Shown here one piece after another: positions 54,136 through 63,231 of a stretch of DNA of 64,000 bases. Position 1 is the first letter of the stretch; the number at the start of each line of letters is the position of its first letter. The translations under genes were made by a program, and so were the position numbers. The stretch is taken from assembly GCA_009838735.1 (NCBI GenBank), contig VXQZ01000030.1, positions 62,001 to 126,000 on the forward strand. The letters run 5' to 3'. The DNA is from Chloroflexota bacterium (GTDB lineage: Bacteria; Chloroflexota; Dehalococcoidia; Bin125). The notes below the pieces were generated by a model. The model worked only from the letters and a program-made list of their open reading frames with translations. It searched no databases and was not told the DNA's origin.

Positions 54136-54897
54136 GTGGCCGCTCCGTCCGAGTACCGCGTCTTCGCCGTCGGTGGCATTCCCGAAGTCGTTGAGGGTGA
54201 CGATCTCGCGGAACTGATTCACTCCGCGCTGATCGCACAGGAAACGCCGCTCGAGTCGGGCGATGTCCTGCTCGTCACTCAGAAGATCGTCTCCAAGGCC
54301 GAAGGCCGCGTCATCCGACTGGACGATGTCAGCGCCGGCGGTTTTGCCCAGGACTGGGCCGACGACTGGGAAAAAGACGCGCGAGCAGTCGAACTAGTTC
54401 TGAGCGAGTCGAAGCGCATTGTGCGCATGACCCGGGGCCTGATCCTCTCCGAAACCCGTCACGGCTGGGTATGCGCCAACGCCGGCGTCGATCAATCCAA
54501 CGTCGGCGGCGGCGACGCCGTTACGCTCCTGCCCGTCGACTCCTCCGCGTCGGCCCTCACAATTCGCCGGGGCCTGGTTGCCCGTGGCCAGGTCGATGTC
54601 CCGGTCATCGTCACCGACACCTTCGGCCGTCCCTGGCGCAACGGACTGACCAACGTCGCCATCGGCGTCAGCGGCATGAACCCGATTCGCTCATATGTCG
54701 GAGAAGTCGACGCCGAAGGCTACGACTTGCGCGTGACCGAAATGGCAATCGTCGATGAATTGGCATCCGCCGCCGAACCGGTGATGAACAAGCTCGACAA
54801 GGTGCCGGTCGCTGTGGTTCGAGGCCTGAAGGTGCCCGTCGAAGAGTATGACCACACACCGCTCGTCCGCCCCGCCGAGATGGACCTGTTCCGCTAG
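54136..54897 (+). CDS. cofE: Coenzyme F420 gamma-glutamyl ligase CofE
   Basis: CofE adds L-glutamates to F420-0 with GTP and is a key step of F420 maturation. The 253-residue protein has the family core: GDVLLVTQKIVSKAEGRVIRL, RHGWVCANAGVDQSNV, VPVIVTDTFGRPWRNGLTNVAIGVSG and ELASAAEPVMNKLDKVPVAVVRGL. The start is GTG 54136; a GAGGGAG site is supplied by the preceding palindrome. No FbiB-type nitroreductase domain is fused at the end. Confidence 0.94.
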   Translation: MAAPSEYRVFAVGGIPEVVEGDDLAELIHSALIAQETPLESGDVLLVTQKIVSKAEGRVIRLDDVSAGGFAQDWADDWEKDARAVELVLSESKRIVRMTRGLILSETRHGWVCANAGVDQSNVGGGDAVTLLPVDSSASALTIRRGLVARGQVDVPVIVTDTFGRPWRNGLTNVAIGVSGMNPIRSYVGEVDAEGYDLRVTEMAIVDELASAAEPVMNKLDKVPVAVVRGLKVPVEEYDHTPLVRPAEMDLFR

Positions 54898-54906
54898 GAC
54901 CAACCA

Positions 54907-55362
54907 ATGGCCGCCGCATTCAGTATTGACGCCGATTTCGAATGCTCATTGGACCAACTCTGGTCGTACGTGTCTCACGTACCCAACCAGGATCACTGGG
55001 TCTTCGGCATGTCAGACTCTGAGGTGGTCGGCGGCGGAGATATCGGTGTCGGCTCCGTGATCGAGGGCACATCGACAGAGCAAGGCAAATCTCTTCGCGT
55101 GACAATGACCGTCACTGAATGCGACCCGCCAACACGAATCTCCTGGGAGAACACCGACGGCCACACGCCATTCGTCACGGTGATCACCTGCTCTGGCGAC
55201 GAAACTGGCTCGCGCATGCGATACCACGTCACGCTCTTTCCGACCGCGCTCCTGATGAAGATCGTCATGGGTCCGCTCCGGCCGTTCGGCAACATCGTCG
55301 CCAACCGGATGTTGCGACAGGAAATCTCGCATCTCCGCCACGCAATGGGACTCCAACCCTGA
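54907..55362 (+). CDS. SRPBCC-family protein, copy 1
   Basis: The 151-residue protein has the polyketide cyclase/START-like fold: FECSLDQLWSYVSHVPNQDHWVFGMSDSEV in parts (LWSYVSHV, NQDHWVFGMSDSEVVGGG), a beta sheet with RVTMTVTECDPPTRISWENTDG, and a C-terminal amphipathic helix (MGPLRPFGNIVANRMLR). Such proteins bind small hydrophobic ligands. It shares NQDHW and GMSDSE with the following gene, so the two are tandem duplicates. It starts 9 bases after cofE. Confidence 0.85.
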   Translation: MAAAFSIDADFECSLDQLWSYVSHVPNQDHWVFGMSDSEVVGGGDIGVGSVIEGTSTEQGKSLRVTMTVTECDPPTRISWENTDGHTPFVTVITCSGDETGSRMRYHVTLFPTALLMKIVMGPLRPFGNIVANRMLRQEISHLRHAMGLQP

Positions 55363-55817
55363 TGGTCAGCCTGAGCGCCTCCGCCCAGGTGACAATCAAT
55401 CGTGAGCCAGCCGACGTGTGGGCCTACGTCTCCGACGTCACCAACCAGGACCACTGGGTCGATGGAATGTCAGACTCTGAGATCGTCGGCAACGGACCGG
55501 TCGGTCGCGGCACGCAGATTCGTGGCGTCTACACCTACGGTGGCAACGACGGCCCGGTCGAGATGACCATCACCGAGTTTCGAGAACGCCGAGAGCTCGC
55601 AATCGAAACGTCGGAAGGACCCTTCCCCTTCACCGGCCGACTGACCCTAGAGCGATCTGGACCTTCAACGATTGTGACCAACTCGATGACGGCCGGTAGC
55701 GATCACGTCGTCACCTCGATCATGTTCACCGTCCTCCGACCGTTGATGAAGATGATGATGGGTCGTCAGATGCGCAAGGAACTGGATCAGCTCAAGGCCA
55801 TCCTCGAACGCGACTAG
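55362..55817 (+). CDS. SRPBCC-family protein, copy 2
   Basis: Also 151 residues, it repeats the layout of the preceding protein: DVWAYVSDVTNQDHWVDGMSDSEIVG, then VEMTITEFRERRELAIETSEG and a terminal helix (LRPLMKMMMGRQMRKELDQL). The ATG shares a base with the previous stop (TGATG). It is the last gene of the npdG-like-cofE-SRPBCC pair operon. Its ligand is unknown; F420-dependent chemistry on a shared substrate is only an inference. Confidence 0.85.
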   Translation: MVSLSASAQVTINREPADVWAYVSDVTNQDHWVDGMSDSEIVGNGPVGRGTQIRGVYTYGGNDGPVEMTITEFRERRELAIETSEGPFPFTGRLTLERSGPSTIVTNSMTAGSDHVVTSIMFTVLRPLMKMMMGRQMRKELDQLKAILERD

Positions 55818-55839
55818 CAGCGTCCCACTGTGGCCGGGC

Positions 55840-56421
55840 CTAACGTTCCCGCTCGTCCGTGAATGCGATCGAGAAGTCATCGAACAGAATCCCGGCCTCC
55901 GAAGCGGCTGTTTGTGTGCGCTCATGCGCCTCCAGAAACGCCTCCCGTTCCCCGTCCTGAAGCGCAACGAACTGAGCGTTGTAGCCGCTATGCAACAGCG
56001 CAATGCCAGTCAGATAGCGATGGTGCCAGTCCTCCGCCTTTTCCGGTGGCTGTAGGTCGAACAGCGCGTCCCTGAAACGTTCGGTCGTCGGCAGACCGCG
56101 TCGCAGGTTCTCGCGATGGACCCGGCAATCGACTTGCTCATCGACGCAGCGCGTCGCCGTTTCAGGATCGATCACCGTCTGGATTTCAAGCGTCGCCCGA
56201 GCGACCAGATTGCAGAGTTGGTCGTAGTAGCTGCCCACCGGATACGTACAGTCGGCGTTGACCGCCGGCTCCGCAGGTGGCGGGTCACCCTCGAAGATGT
56301 CCAGCTCCCGCAGCAGGAACAACGCGGCCACAAACCCAATAATTCCGCCAATGATCGGAATCAGCAGCGAAGAGGACTGTCGGCGCCGTCCCGAGCGCCT
56401 CGGCTCCTGACTAGAGGACAT
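55840..56421 (-). CDS. Single-span membrane-anchored protein
   Basis: The 193-residue protein has a basic start, one membrane span (SLLIPIIGGIIGFVAALFLL) and an external-type domain with four cysteines (ADCTYPVG, DQLCNLV, TRCVDEQVDCRV) that could form disulfides. The rest is helical (HHRYLTGIALLHSGYNAQFVAL). The family is not recognised. ATG 56421 overlaps the upstream hydrolase end by 11 bases. Confidence 0.65.
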   Translation of the reverse strand: MSSSQEPRRSGRRRQSSSLLIPIIGGIIGFVAALFLLRELDIFEGDPPPAEPAVNADCTYPVGSYYDQLCNLVARATLEIQTVIDPETATRCVDEQVDCRVHRENLRRGLPTTERFRDALFDLQPPEKAEDWHHRYLTGIALLHSGYNAQFVALQDGEREAFLEAHERTQTAASEAGILFDDFSIAFTDERER

Positions 56422-57274
56422 CGTCAAGGAAGTCGCGCACCGCTTCGACGAAGGCCTCCGGCTGATCGCCGGCCACCGAGTGCCCGGCCTCGGGAATCGT
56501 GACCAGGCGCACCACAGGAACCTGGTCGGCGAACTCCTCCGCCTGCTCTCGCTTCAGCACCGGGCTCTTCTCCCCGTGCAGTAACAGAGTCGGAACCGTC
56601 AGCGCCCTCGCCGTCTCCCAGATGCCCCCTCGCGCGTCGGCGACTCCTCGGAAATCGGCCTGGCGAAACCGTTCGTCGAACATCTTCGCCATCTTGCCCT
56701 CCGGCGTTTCGCGTAGCGAAACTGCCAGCCGCTTGCGGATGCCTTCCTTGGAGCGGAACGGATAGTACTGATGCGTCATCTCGACCCATGCCTCGAGCGA
56801 ATCCAGCTCGTACGGTCCCGCGACAAACTGGCGGACCTGCTGAACCCCATCAACGCTCACGCCGGGTCCGACGTCGATCAGCACCAACGCCCGCAGCAGG
56901 TCAGGGTGCTGTGCAGCAAACGTCATCGCGTTCATGCCGCCCATCGAGTGCCCCAGCACCACCGGACGGTCCAGATCTTGGTTCTCGACGAACTGACGGA
57001 TGTCCTCGGCCATGTGGTCGCGCGAGTAATCCGCGAGCTCGGACGCTCGGTCCGAGTGGCCGTGGCCCCGCTGATCGAGCGCATACCAGTGCAACCGGTC
57101 CGACAGCGCCGGCGCAACCTCGTCGAACGAGTGGCAGTTCAGCGCGAATCCGTGCAGGGCCACGGCGCCGACCTCGGCGTCGCCGCCGTGGTCGACGTAG
57201 TGAAGCTGAAGCCCATTGACCGTCGCAGTCTGTCCGCTTGACAAGGCAATGTCTCTCTTCCTGCGTCCACGCAT
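56411..57274 (-). CDS. Alpha/beta hydrolase
   Basis: The 287-residue protein has the alpha/beta hydrolase order: oxyanion VALHGFALNCHSFDEVAP, YALDQRGHGHSDR, the nucleophile elbow LGHSMGGMNAM, acid near LLLHGEKSPVL, and the His in IPEAGHSVAGDQPEAF. It resembles haloperoxidase/ester hydrolases such as MhpC or RutD types. Substrate is unknown. GGAAGGTGA precedes the ATG. It is divergent from the NCS2 gene with a shared CTATAG segment in the 27-base gap. Confidence 0.88.
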   Translation of the reverse strand: MRGRRKRDIALSSGQTATVNGLQLHYVDHGGDAEVGAVALHGFALNCHSFDEVAPALSDRLHWYALDQRGHGHSDRASELADYSRDHMAEDIRQFVENQDLDRPVVLGHSMGGMNAMTFAAQHPDLLRALVLIDVGPGVSVDGVQQVRQFVAGPYELDSLEAWVEMTHQYYPFRSKEGIRKRLAVSLRETPEGKMAKMFDERFRQADFRGVADARGGIWETARALTVPTLLLHGEKSPVLKREQAEEFADQVPVVRLVTIPEAGHSVAGDQPEAFVEAVRDFLDDVL

Positions 57275-57301
57275 TCACCTTCCCTATAGACTACGCGCGC
57301 C

Positions 57302-59062
57302 ATGCAGGAACGCGGACCGACCCTGCGCTACGCCGTGAACGAGCGACCGCCGCTGTTCATCGCGGCCGGCTTGGGTTTGCAAAACGCCCTGTTTGTCATC
57401 TCCGGGGCAATCCTGCTGCCGATATTGCTGCGCGCCGCCGACTTGATCACCGCCGGCGAGGCTGCCTTCCTGATCTCGGCGTCTCTGCTCACGGCCGGTC
57501 TGTCGACCGCTGTGCAGGCACTACGCTTCGGCGCCGTAGGTTCCGGCTTCATGCTCTTCATGGGCACTTCGGGCACCTTCTTCGCTGCGACGTTCGATGC
57601 CATCGCGCTGGCGGGCATCGGCTTTGTCGCCGCCTTGGCACTGATTGCGGCGCCAACCGAGATTCTCATCGCACAGTTCTTCCGGTTCTTCCGCAACGTC
57701 TTAACCCCAACGGTCGGTGGCGTCGTGGTGATGTGTGTGGCGGTGACCGTCGTGCCGCTGACCATCAAGCAATGGAATGGCGTCGGTACCGATCATGCTG
57801 GATCATTGGAGTACATGCTGATCGGTGGCGTGGCCGTCCTCGCCATGGTCGCGATGATCGTCCTGGCGCCGGCGCGCTATCGGCTCTGGTCCCCAATCCT
57901 TGGACTCGCCGCTGGTTGTATCGCAGCGGCGATCACGGGTCACTGGTCCTTCAACCATGCCAGCGACGCGGCAATCTTGGGCTTCCCGATTGGTGAGTGG
58001 GAAGCGCCGACCTTCCCCACCTCGGGCGCCGCGTTCGCCGTCCTCGGTGCGTTCGTCATCGCCACGCTCGCCGGTACGTTCGAGACCGTCGGCGACGCCA
58101 TCGCAATCCAGAAGGTGTCGCTGCGGAACTTCCGACGCATCGACTACGATTCCGTGCGCGGCGCGCTCAATGCCGACGGTGTGGGCAACGCGCTCGCCGG
58201 GATCTTCTGCACGACGCCCAACACGACCTACTCCTCACCCATTGGCATGGTGCCAGTGGTCGGTGTCGCCTCCCGCTGGGTCGGGCTCTGGGGCGCCGGA
58301 CTGATGATCGTGATGGCCTTCTTCCCCATCTTGGGCGGCTTCGTGCTCGATCTGCCTGGTCCTGCGGTCGGCGGTGTGTCCTTCGTCGCGCTGTTGCTGC
58401 TGTTCATCGTCGGCATGCAGACCGTCGTCGATGCCGGCATCAACACGAGAACGGCGCTGATCGTCTCACTCGGCTTCTGGGGCGGCTTCACCGGTGAGTT
58501 CGCGGACGAACTGGGGCTGCCATTCGTGGAACACATCCCCGAAGCGTTGGCACCAATCACAGGCAACGCGATCGCGCTTGGTTCCGTCATCGCCGTGCTG
58601 ATCTCAACCATCTTTGTCCTGATGCCAAAGCGACGGTACCACTGGCAAGGAGCCGCATCCACGGATTCCCTCGACCAGGTGATCGCATTCGGCAAAGACG
58701 TGTCCAGCGGGTTTAGGCTGGAAACCGGTCCCGCGAATCGCCTCGGTCTGTGCCTCGAAGAACTGTTCACGCACGTGGTCGAGAACGGCGATCCCGACCG
58801 CACGGTTCGCATTGAGGCCACGGCCAACGAGGACGAGGTCGAAGTGGTCGTCACCGACCGATCCGACGTGCGGGACGTAGAAGTGCCCAATGTTCCCCCC
58901 GATCTGTTGGCGGCCGACAGCGATGAACTGCAGGACCTTGGCCTCGTCCTGTTGACCCGCCTGGCTACCAGCGTGAACCACACATCGATTGCTGGCTGGC
59001 AATATGTCTCATTCGTCATCGCGCGACAGTACCGAGAGATCCGGGTCGTCCAGCAACAGTGA
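57302..59062 (+). CDS. NCS2 nucleobase permease fused to a degenerate GHKL-like domain
   Basis: Residues 1-445 are a xanthine/uracil permease: [36 protein letters not shown], and [17 protein letters not shown], where the conserved family Glu/Asp lie. [22 protein letters not shown] also fits the NCS2 core. Residues about 447-586 look like an RsbW-type GHKL (HATPase_c_2) domain: [16 protein letters not shown] (N-box, the Asn replaced by His), [17 protein letters not shown] (the DxG box altered) and [30 protein letters not shown] binding may be lost, so it could be a regulatory domain. The stop overlaps the release-factor-like gene by about 59 bases. Confidence 0.88.
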   Translation: MQERGPTLRYAVNERPPLFIAAGLGLQNALFVISGAILLPILLRAADLITAGEAAFLISASLLTAGLSTAVQALRFGAVGSGFMLFMGTSGTFFAATFDAIALAGIGFVAALALIAAPTEILIAQFFRFFRNVLTPTVGGVVVMCVAVTVVPLTIKQWNGVGTDHAGSLEYMLIGGVAVLAMVAMIVLAPARYRLWSPILGLAAGCIAAAITGHWSFNHASDAAILGFPIGEWEAPTFPTSGAAFAVLGAFVIATLAGTFETVGDAIAIQKVSLRNFRRIDYDSVRGALNADGVGNALAGIFCTTPNTTYSSPIGMVPVVGVASRWVGLWGAGLMIVMAFFPILGGFVLDLPGPAVGGVSFVALLLLFIVGMQTVVDAGINTRTALIVSLGFWGGFTGEFADELGLPFVEHIPEALAPITGNAIALGSVIAVLISTIFVLMPKRRYHWQGAASTDSLDQVIAFGKDVSSGFRLETGPANRLGLCLEELFTHVVENGDPDRTVRIEATANEDEVEVVVTDRSDVRDVEVPNVPPDLLAADSDELQDLGLVLLTRLATSVNHTSIAGWQYVSFVIARQYREIRVVQQQ

Positions 59063-59588
59063 CGCCTGGCTGTCACTCTCCGACGACGAGCTGTTGGCCC
59101 AATGCCGACTCGAACGCTTCCGTGCGTCAGGACCGGGGGGCCAACACCGGAACAAAACCGACTCCGCCGTCCGGCTGACCCATGAGCCGACCGGCGTCGT
59201 CGGCTTCGCTTCGGAGCGTCGCTCGCAACACCAGAACCGCACAGTGGCATTGGTTCGGCTGCGCCGCGGCCTCGCCCTGGAGGTACGAGCCGAACCGCAA
59301 CTCGACATGTACCATCCACCGACCTCCTTGCAGCGAATCCTTCCCCGAACGGTCCAGACCGAGATATCGCGCAAGGAGCGTGTCGGCCCGAAGCACCGAG
59401 AATTCTGGACGGGCGTCGGACCATTGCTCGACCTGTTCGATGCAGTAGCCGCGTCCACTGGCGACTGCGCCTCATTGCTCGGCTGCTCGTCGAATCAACT
59501 GACCAAGCTGTTCGCGTCGGAGTCGCATCTCTGGGCGGCGGCCAACGCGATCCGTCAGCGCCACGGACTCAGTCCGCTTCGGCAATGA
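59004..59588 (+). CDS. Peptide chain release factor-like protein (RF-1 domain only)
   Basis: The 194-residue protein has the GGQ loop in [23 protein letters not shown] and [25 protein letters not shown], typical of stand-alone RF-1-domain proteins. It has no stop-codon recognition domain. The C-terminal [20 protein letters not shown] resembles a small helix-turn-helix tail seen in related proteins. It may rescue stalled ribosomes by hydrolysing peptidyl-tRNA. ATG 59004 overlaps the permease end, and its own end overlaps ridA on the other strand by 20 bases. Confidence 0.8.
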   Translation: MSHSSSRDSTERSGSSSNSDAWLSLSDDELLAQCRLERFRASGPGGQHRNKTDSAVRLTHEPTGVVGFASERRSQHQNRTVALVRLRRGLALEVRAEPQLDMYHPPTSLQRILPRTVQTEISRKERVGPKHREFWTGVGPLLDLFDAVAASTGDCASLLGCSSNQLTKLFASESHLWAAANAIRQRHGLSPLRQ

Positions 59589-59964
59589 CGGCGTCGACCT
59601 CGATCTCGACCAACATCTCGGGATCGATCAATCCACTCACCTCGACCATAGTGGCCGCCGGCGGATGTGCGCCGAAGGCGGCCCTCAGGTGCTCTCCCGT
59701 CGCCTCGTACTGTCCGATGTCTGTGATGTAGATCCGCACACGCACGACATCCGCGAGTGAGCCCCCCAGGTCCGCCAGCGCATCGCCAATGATTCTCAGA
59801 CATCGAGCCGTTTGTGCTCCCACGCCGCCGGACGTCACCCGACCGTCCGGCTCGACCGCCGCCGTCCCGCTCACGTGAATCTGATTCCCCACTCGCACCG
59901 CCCGGCAATAGCCAAAACGCTCTTCGAATGGCCCGCCAGATGAGGTTCGTTCTCGCGTGATCAT
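59569..59964 (-). CDS. ridA: RidA-family (YjgF/YER057c) protein
   Basis: The 131-residue protein has the RidA signature: [58 protein letters not shown] and the active-site Arg in that helix-strand. RidA hydrolyses reactive enamine/imine intermediates; many paralogues have other jobs. ATG 59964 overlaps the hpnE stop as ATGA. The 3' end overlaps the release-factor-like gene. Confidence 0.9.
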   Translation of the reverse strand: MITRERTSSGGPFEERFGYCRAVRVGNQIHVSGTAAVEPDGRVTSGGVGAQTARCLRIIGDALADLGGSLADVVRVRIYITDIGQYEATGEHLRAAFGAHPPAATMVEVSGLIDPEMLVEIEVDAVIAEAD

Positions 59965-61367
59965 GGCAATGAGCCCCCATCCTCCAGCAGCACCTGAGCA
60001 GCGGCCCGACCGCTGCGAACCGCCGATTCCATCGTCGCGGGCCAGCCGGTCGCTGTCCATGCGCCCGCCAGCACGAGGTTGCCAATCGGCGTCTTCGGCC
60101 TCACTCGATGAGCGTTCATCCCGGGCTTGGGCCTGAACGTGGCCTCCGATTCCTTGACTACCCGCGTCGCCAACAGCGTGGCGCCGGCAGTTCGTCGCAG
60201 CGCCCGGCGCACCGCGCGTTCGACGCGAGCCACGATCTCAGCCTGCGGCAGATCGACGAGATCGTGGGCCCCACTGAGCGACACTGAAATCCAGTGCGGC
60301 GGCGTCGGCCATCCATGAATCTGCGACCGCTGGAAGATGAACTGAGCATCCGAATCCAGCACGCCGACAAAGTCACGCCCCATCACCTGACGATCCCACT
60401 GCATATGCACATTGACAATCGGGCTGACCTCATGCTGGCTCAGCCGCCAGAACGGTTCGCGCCGCCGCCAGTGGGCCGGCAGCAGGTCGAAGGCTTGCTT
60501 CGGCGGCAACGCTAGAACGACCGCGCTGATGTCTGTCTGTTCGCCTCGGCTTGAGCGAATGCCCGTGACCTCAAAGTCGTTGGTCAACATCCCATTGACG
60601 CTGGCGTTCAACTCCAGCTGCGCCCCGCGTCGCTGAAGCTGCTCCACGGCGGCCTCAGCAACTCGTCCCAGGCCTCCGGTGAACAGACCGATGTCCGCCG
60701 CCCTCGCCTCACGGCTGAACCCTTCCTGAAAGACCTGGATTCCTTGCGTCGCCGAGACGTCCGAGCAGCGATCGTTGCAGGTTGGCAGGATGATCAGATC
60801 CCAGAACCGCTCGATCACCCGCTCGCTCTGATGATGTTCGCTGAGCCAGCGGGCAAACGATTGCCGATCGAGCGCCAACCGTTCGAACTCGCTCATCCGT
60901 CGGATCGGCAAGAACGCGAACCCCAGTCGCGCCTTCTCGCTCATGCTCAGATGCTCATACGTCGCAATCGACGGCAGCATGTGCAGCGGAGCCGGCAGCA
61001 AGGATCGTCCCAATCTGCCCAGAGCTCGAGGCTGCCGCCCGGAAATCACGCTGACGCGATGCCCCGATGACGCCGGGTCAATGACCGCAACCTCCAGATG
61101 TTCTTGATAGCGAATAATGTCGGCGCAGCCGATCCGCTCAAGAAACTCCTGAAACTCGGTGCAGCAACGCATCGTGATGTGCTGACCGTTGTCCAGCACC
61201 ACATCGTGATTGGGATCCTCGAATGAGTACGCCTTCCCGCCGGCATACGGTCGTCGCTCGAACAGCGCGACCCGGCGTCCCGCCTCCACGAGATCAAGTG
61301 CAGCACTCAGTCCGGCCAGGCCGCCTCCAACAACGGCGATCGGAGCATCCGCGCCGTAGTCAGTCAC
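59961..61367 (-). CDS. hpnE: Hydroxysqualene dehydroxylase HpnE
   Basis: HpnE reduces hydroxysqualene to squalene with FAD. The 468-residue protein has the FAD motif IAVVGGGLAGLSAALDLVEAG and ERRPYAGGKAYSFEDP, then NGQHITMRCCTEFQEFLERIG typical of this amine-oxidase-like group. The C-terminal dinucleotide motif is GNLVLAGAWTATGWPATMESAVRSG. Its start is uncertain: GTG 61367 overlaps the hpnD end by 8 bases, and a TTG at 61382 is the alternative. It is the last of hpnC-hpnD-hpnE, linked to ridA by ATGA. Confidence 0.92.
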   Translation of the reverse strand: MTDYGADAPIAVVGGGLAGLSAALDLVEAGRRVALFERRPYAGGKAYSFEDPNHDVVLDNGQHITMRCCTEFQEFLERIGCADIIRYQEHLEVAVIDPASSGHRVSVISGRQPRALGRLGRSLLPAPLHMLPSIATYEHLSMSEKARLGFAFLPIRRMSEFERLALDRQSFARWLSEHHQSERVIERFWDLIILPTCNDRCSDVSATQGIQVFQEGFSREARAADIGLFTGGLGRVAEAAVEQLQRRGAQLELNASVNGMLTNDFEVTGIRSSRGEQTDISAVVLALPPKQAFDLLPAHWRRREPFWRLSQHEVSPIVNVHMQWDRQVMGRDFVGVLDSDAQFIFQRSQIHGWPTPPHWISVSLSGAHDLVDLPQAEIVARVERAVRRALRRTAGATLLATRVVKESEATFRPKPGMNAHRVRPKTPIGNLVLAGAWTATGWPATMESAVRSGRAAAQVLLEDGGSLP

Positions 61368-62280
61368 CGTCGCGTTGGCCAACTCGGGCGACGTTAGGCA
61401 TTGCGCCCCTGAGCCACAGTTCCAGCATCCTCACCACCCGTCCCGCTTTGGACGGCGAGACCCGTTGGCTGTAGACGTCATACTCCCGCGCCACGATCGC
61501 ATCGAGGATCATGCGGTACACGCCCTGGAGACCGTTGCAGCAGGCCCGGCTGCGAGGCCCATCGAGCAGCGGGATCAGACGTTCTCCCTCGCGGTAGAAG
61601 TCGTAGGCTCGCTGCGCGTAATCGGCCATCAGGTGGCGGAAGCGGTCGTTGTATTCGCTGCCAAGAATCTCGTCCTCGGTCACGCCATGCAGGGCCAGAT
61701 CTTCCTGCGCGATGTAGATCCGGCCCCGTTCCGCGTCTTCCTTGACGTCGCGCATGATGTTCGTAATCTGTAACGCCTTACCCATTGCAACGGCCGAGCT
61801 GATCGCCAGATCAGATTGCCGGCGGTCGTAGCCGAAGATGCAAATGCAGATCAGACCAATCACCGACGCCGCCCGGTAACAATACTGCTCCAGGTCGGCC
61901 CAACGCTCATAGCGCGTGTACGTCAGGTCGTGCTCCATCCCCAGTACCAGCTCCTCGAAGTGCTCGCGAGGAATGTCGTACCGCTGGATCGCGTCGGCCA
62001 GACCGGCCGTCAGCCAGGCTGGATCAGCGTCGCCCCCGCTGTACGCGGCATCCAGGAGTTCCTGCGCCTGGCTCAGCGCGGCCGCGCGCTCCTTCTGCGT
62101 CCCCGCATCGTCAACCGCGTCGTCAACCGTTCCGGCATACGCGTAAGCCGCGTAGATCGCTTGCCGCTTGTCCCCGGGCAGCGCCGAGAACGCGATATAG
62201 AAGTTCGTCGCCCGCCGCCGGGTGAAGGCCTGGCACTGGCGGTACGCGGGGGCGACCTGGGGATCGATTCCTCGTGGCAT
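61360..62280 (-). CDS. hpnD: Presqualene diphosphate synthase HpnD
   Basis: HpnD condenses two farnesyl diphosphates to presqualene diphosphate. The 306-residue protein has the two metal-binding Asp motifs AYAYAGTVDDAVDD and NIMRDVKEDAERGRIYI, plus TRRRATNFYIAFSALPGDKRQAIYA and YCYRAASVIGLICICIFGY. These are diagnostic of the squalene/phytoene synthase family. A phytoene synthase is less likely given hpnC and hpnE on both sides. It is 7 bases downstream of hpnC. Confidence 0.92.
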   Translation of the reverse strand: MPRGIDPQVAPAYRQCQAFTRRRATNFYIAFSALPGDKRQAIYAAYAYAGTVDDAVDDAGTQKERAAALSQAQELLDAAYSGGDADPAWLTAGLADAIQRYDIPREHFEELVLGMEHDLTYTRYERWADLEQYCYRAASVIGLICICIFGYDRRQSDLAISSAVAMGKALQITNIMRDVKEDAERGRIYIAQEDLALHGVTEDEILGSEYNDRFRHLMADYAQRAYDFYREGERLIPLLDGPRSRACCNGLQGVYRMILDAIVAREYDVYSQRVSPSKAGRVVRMLELWLRGAMPNVARVGQRDGD

Positions 62281-62287
62281 GTTCGCG

Positions 62288-63208
62288 TCAGGGTAGTTTC
62301 AGTTGAATCGCCGCGCGCAACGCCAGCCAGGCTCGTGTACCCGTGCCGACTCTGGGCCGGCGCGTCAACGTGTCATAGTCCTGCCGCTCGATCGCCTTCA
62401 GGACCGCGCGTCCGCCGTCGGTGAACAGCCGCAGGTCAATCGCCAACTCGGGCGGCACCTCGTCGATCAACCGCTCCCCCTTGCGGAACCAGACCTCCGC
62501 TCGGTCGACCTGGAAACGCATCATCGTCCGGTAATCGTCGGGACACTGCTGGCGCCGAATCCCTTCCGCAATGTCCTCCTCCGACAGTCCGAACGCCTGT
62601 AACTCGTCCAACGGCAGATACATCCGGTCGGCGTCGAGGTAATCGCGCCGAACGTCTTGCCAGTGATTCGCGATCTGTAGCGCCGTGCAAGTCGCATTCG
62701 ACAGGTCGACCCGATACCGCCCTTCATCAGTCGTCGTGTCGATATCCCAGAGCGCCAGCACCATTTCCCCCACCGGATTGGCCGACAGGTCGCAGTAGCC
62801 GAGCACATCCTGAAAGGTCTCATAGCGCGTCTTGTGCTGATCCAGCCGGTTGGCCTCGATCAGTCGACGAAACGGATCGGCGCGCAGCGGCTTCGATTCG
62901 GCGACGTGCTGCAGCGCCACGTTGATTGGATGCTGCGCCCGGCTACCATCGAAGGCCCGCTCCAGGTCCGCCTGCCAGTGATCGAGCCGCTCGAGACGCA
63001 CCGCCGGCTCGGCGTCGGGATCGTCGCCCAGGTTGTCCGTGAACCGGCAGAACGCATACACCGCGAACATCGGCGCTCGCAGCTCGCGAGGCAGAAACCA
63101 GCTGACGACTGTGAAGTTCTCGCCGTGCCGACGGCTGTATCGCCCGCACCAGCGCAGCGCGTCGGCCGAGTCGCCGGCGAATGCGCTGCCCTCGCTAATG
63201 ACGCTCAT
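62288..63208 (-). CDS. hpnC: Hydroxysqualene synthase HpnC
   Basis: HpnC converts presqualene diphosphate to hydroxysqualene. The 306-residue protein has GENFTVVSWFLPRELRAPMFAVYAFCRFTDNLGDDPDA, the first Asp motif in short form, and IANHWQDVRRDYLDADRMYLPLDEL, the second. YCDLSANPVGEMVLALW is typical of HpnC. It is the first gene of hpnC-hpnD-hpnE, and the dodecin gene ends 23 bases upstream. Confidence 0.92.
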   Translation of the reverse strand: MSVISEGSAFAGDSADALRWCGRYSRRHGENFTVVSWFLPRELRAPMFAVYAFCRFTDNLGDDPDAEPAVRLERLDHWQADLERAFDGSRAQHPINVALQHVAESKPLRADPFRRLIEANRLDQHKTRYETFQDVLGYCDLSANPVGEMVLALWDIDTTTDEGRYRVDLSNATCTALQIANHWQDVRRDYLDADRMYLPLDELQAFGLSEEDIAEGIRRQQCPDDYRTMMRFQVDRAEVWFRKGERLIDEVPPELAIDLRLFTDGGRAVLKAIERQDYDTLTRRPRVGTGTRAWLALRAAIQLKLP

Positions 63209-63231
63209 CGGCGCTCAATGCCTGCCGAGTC

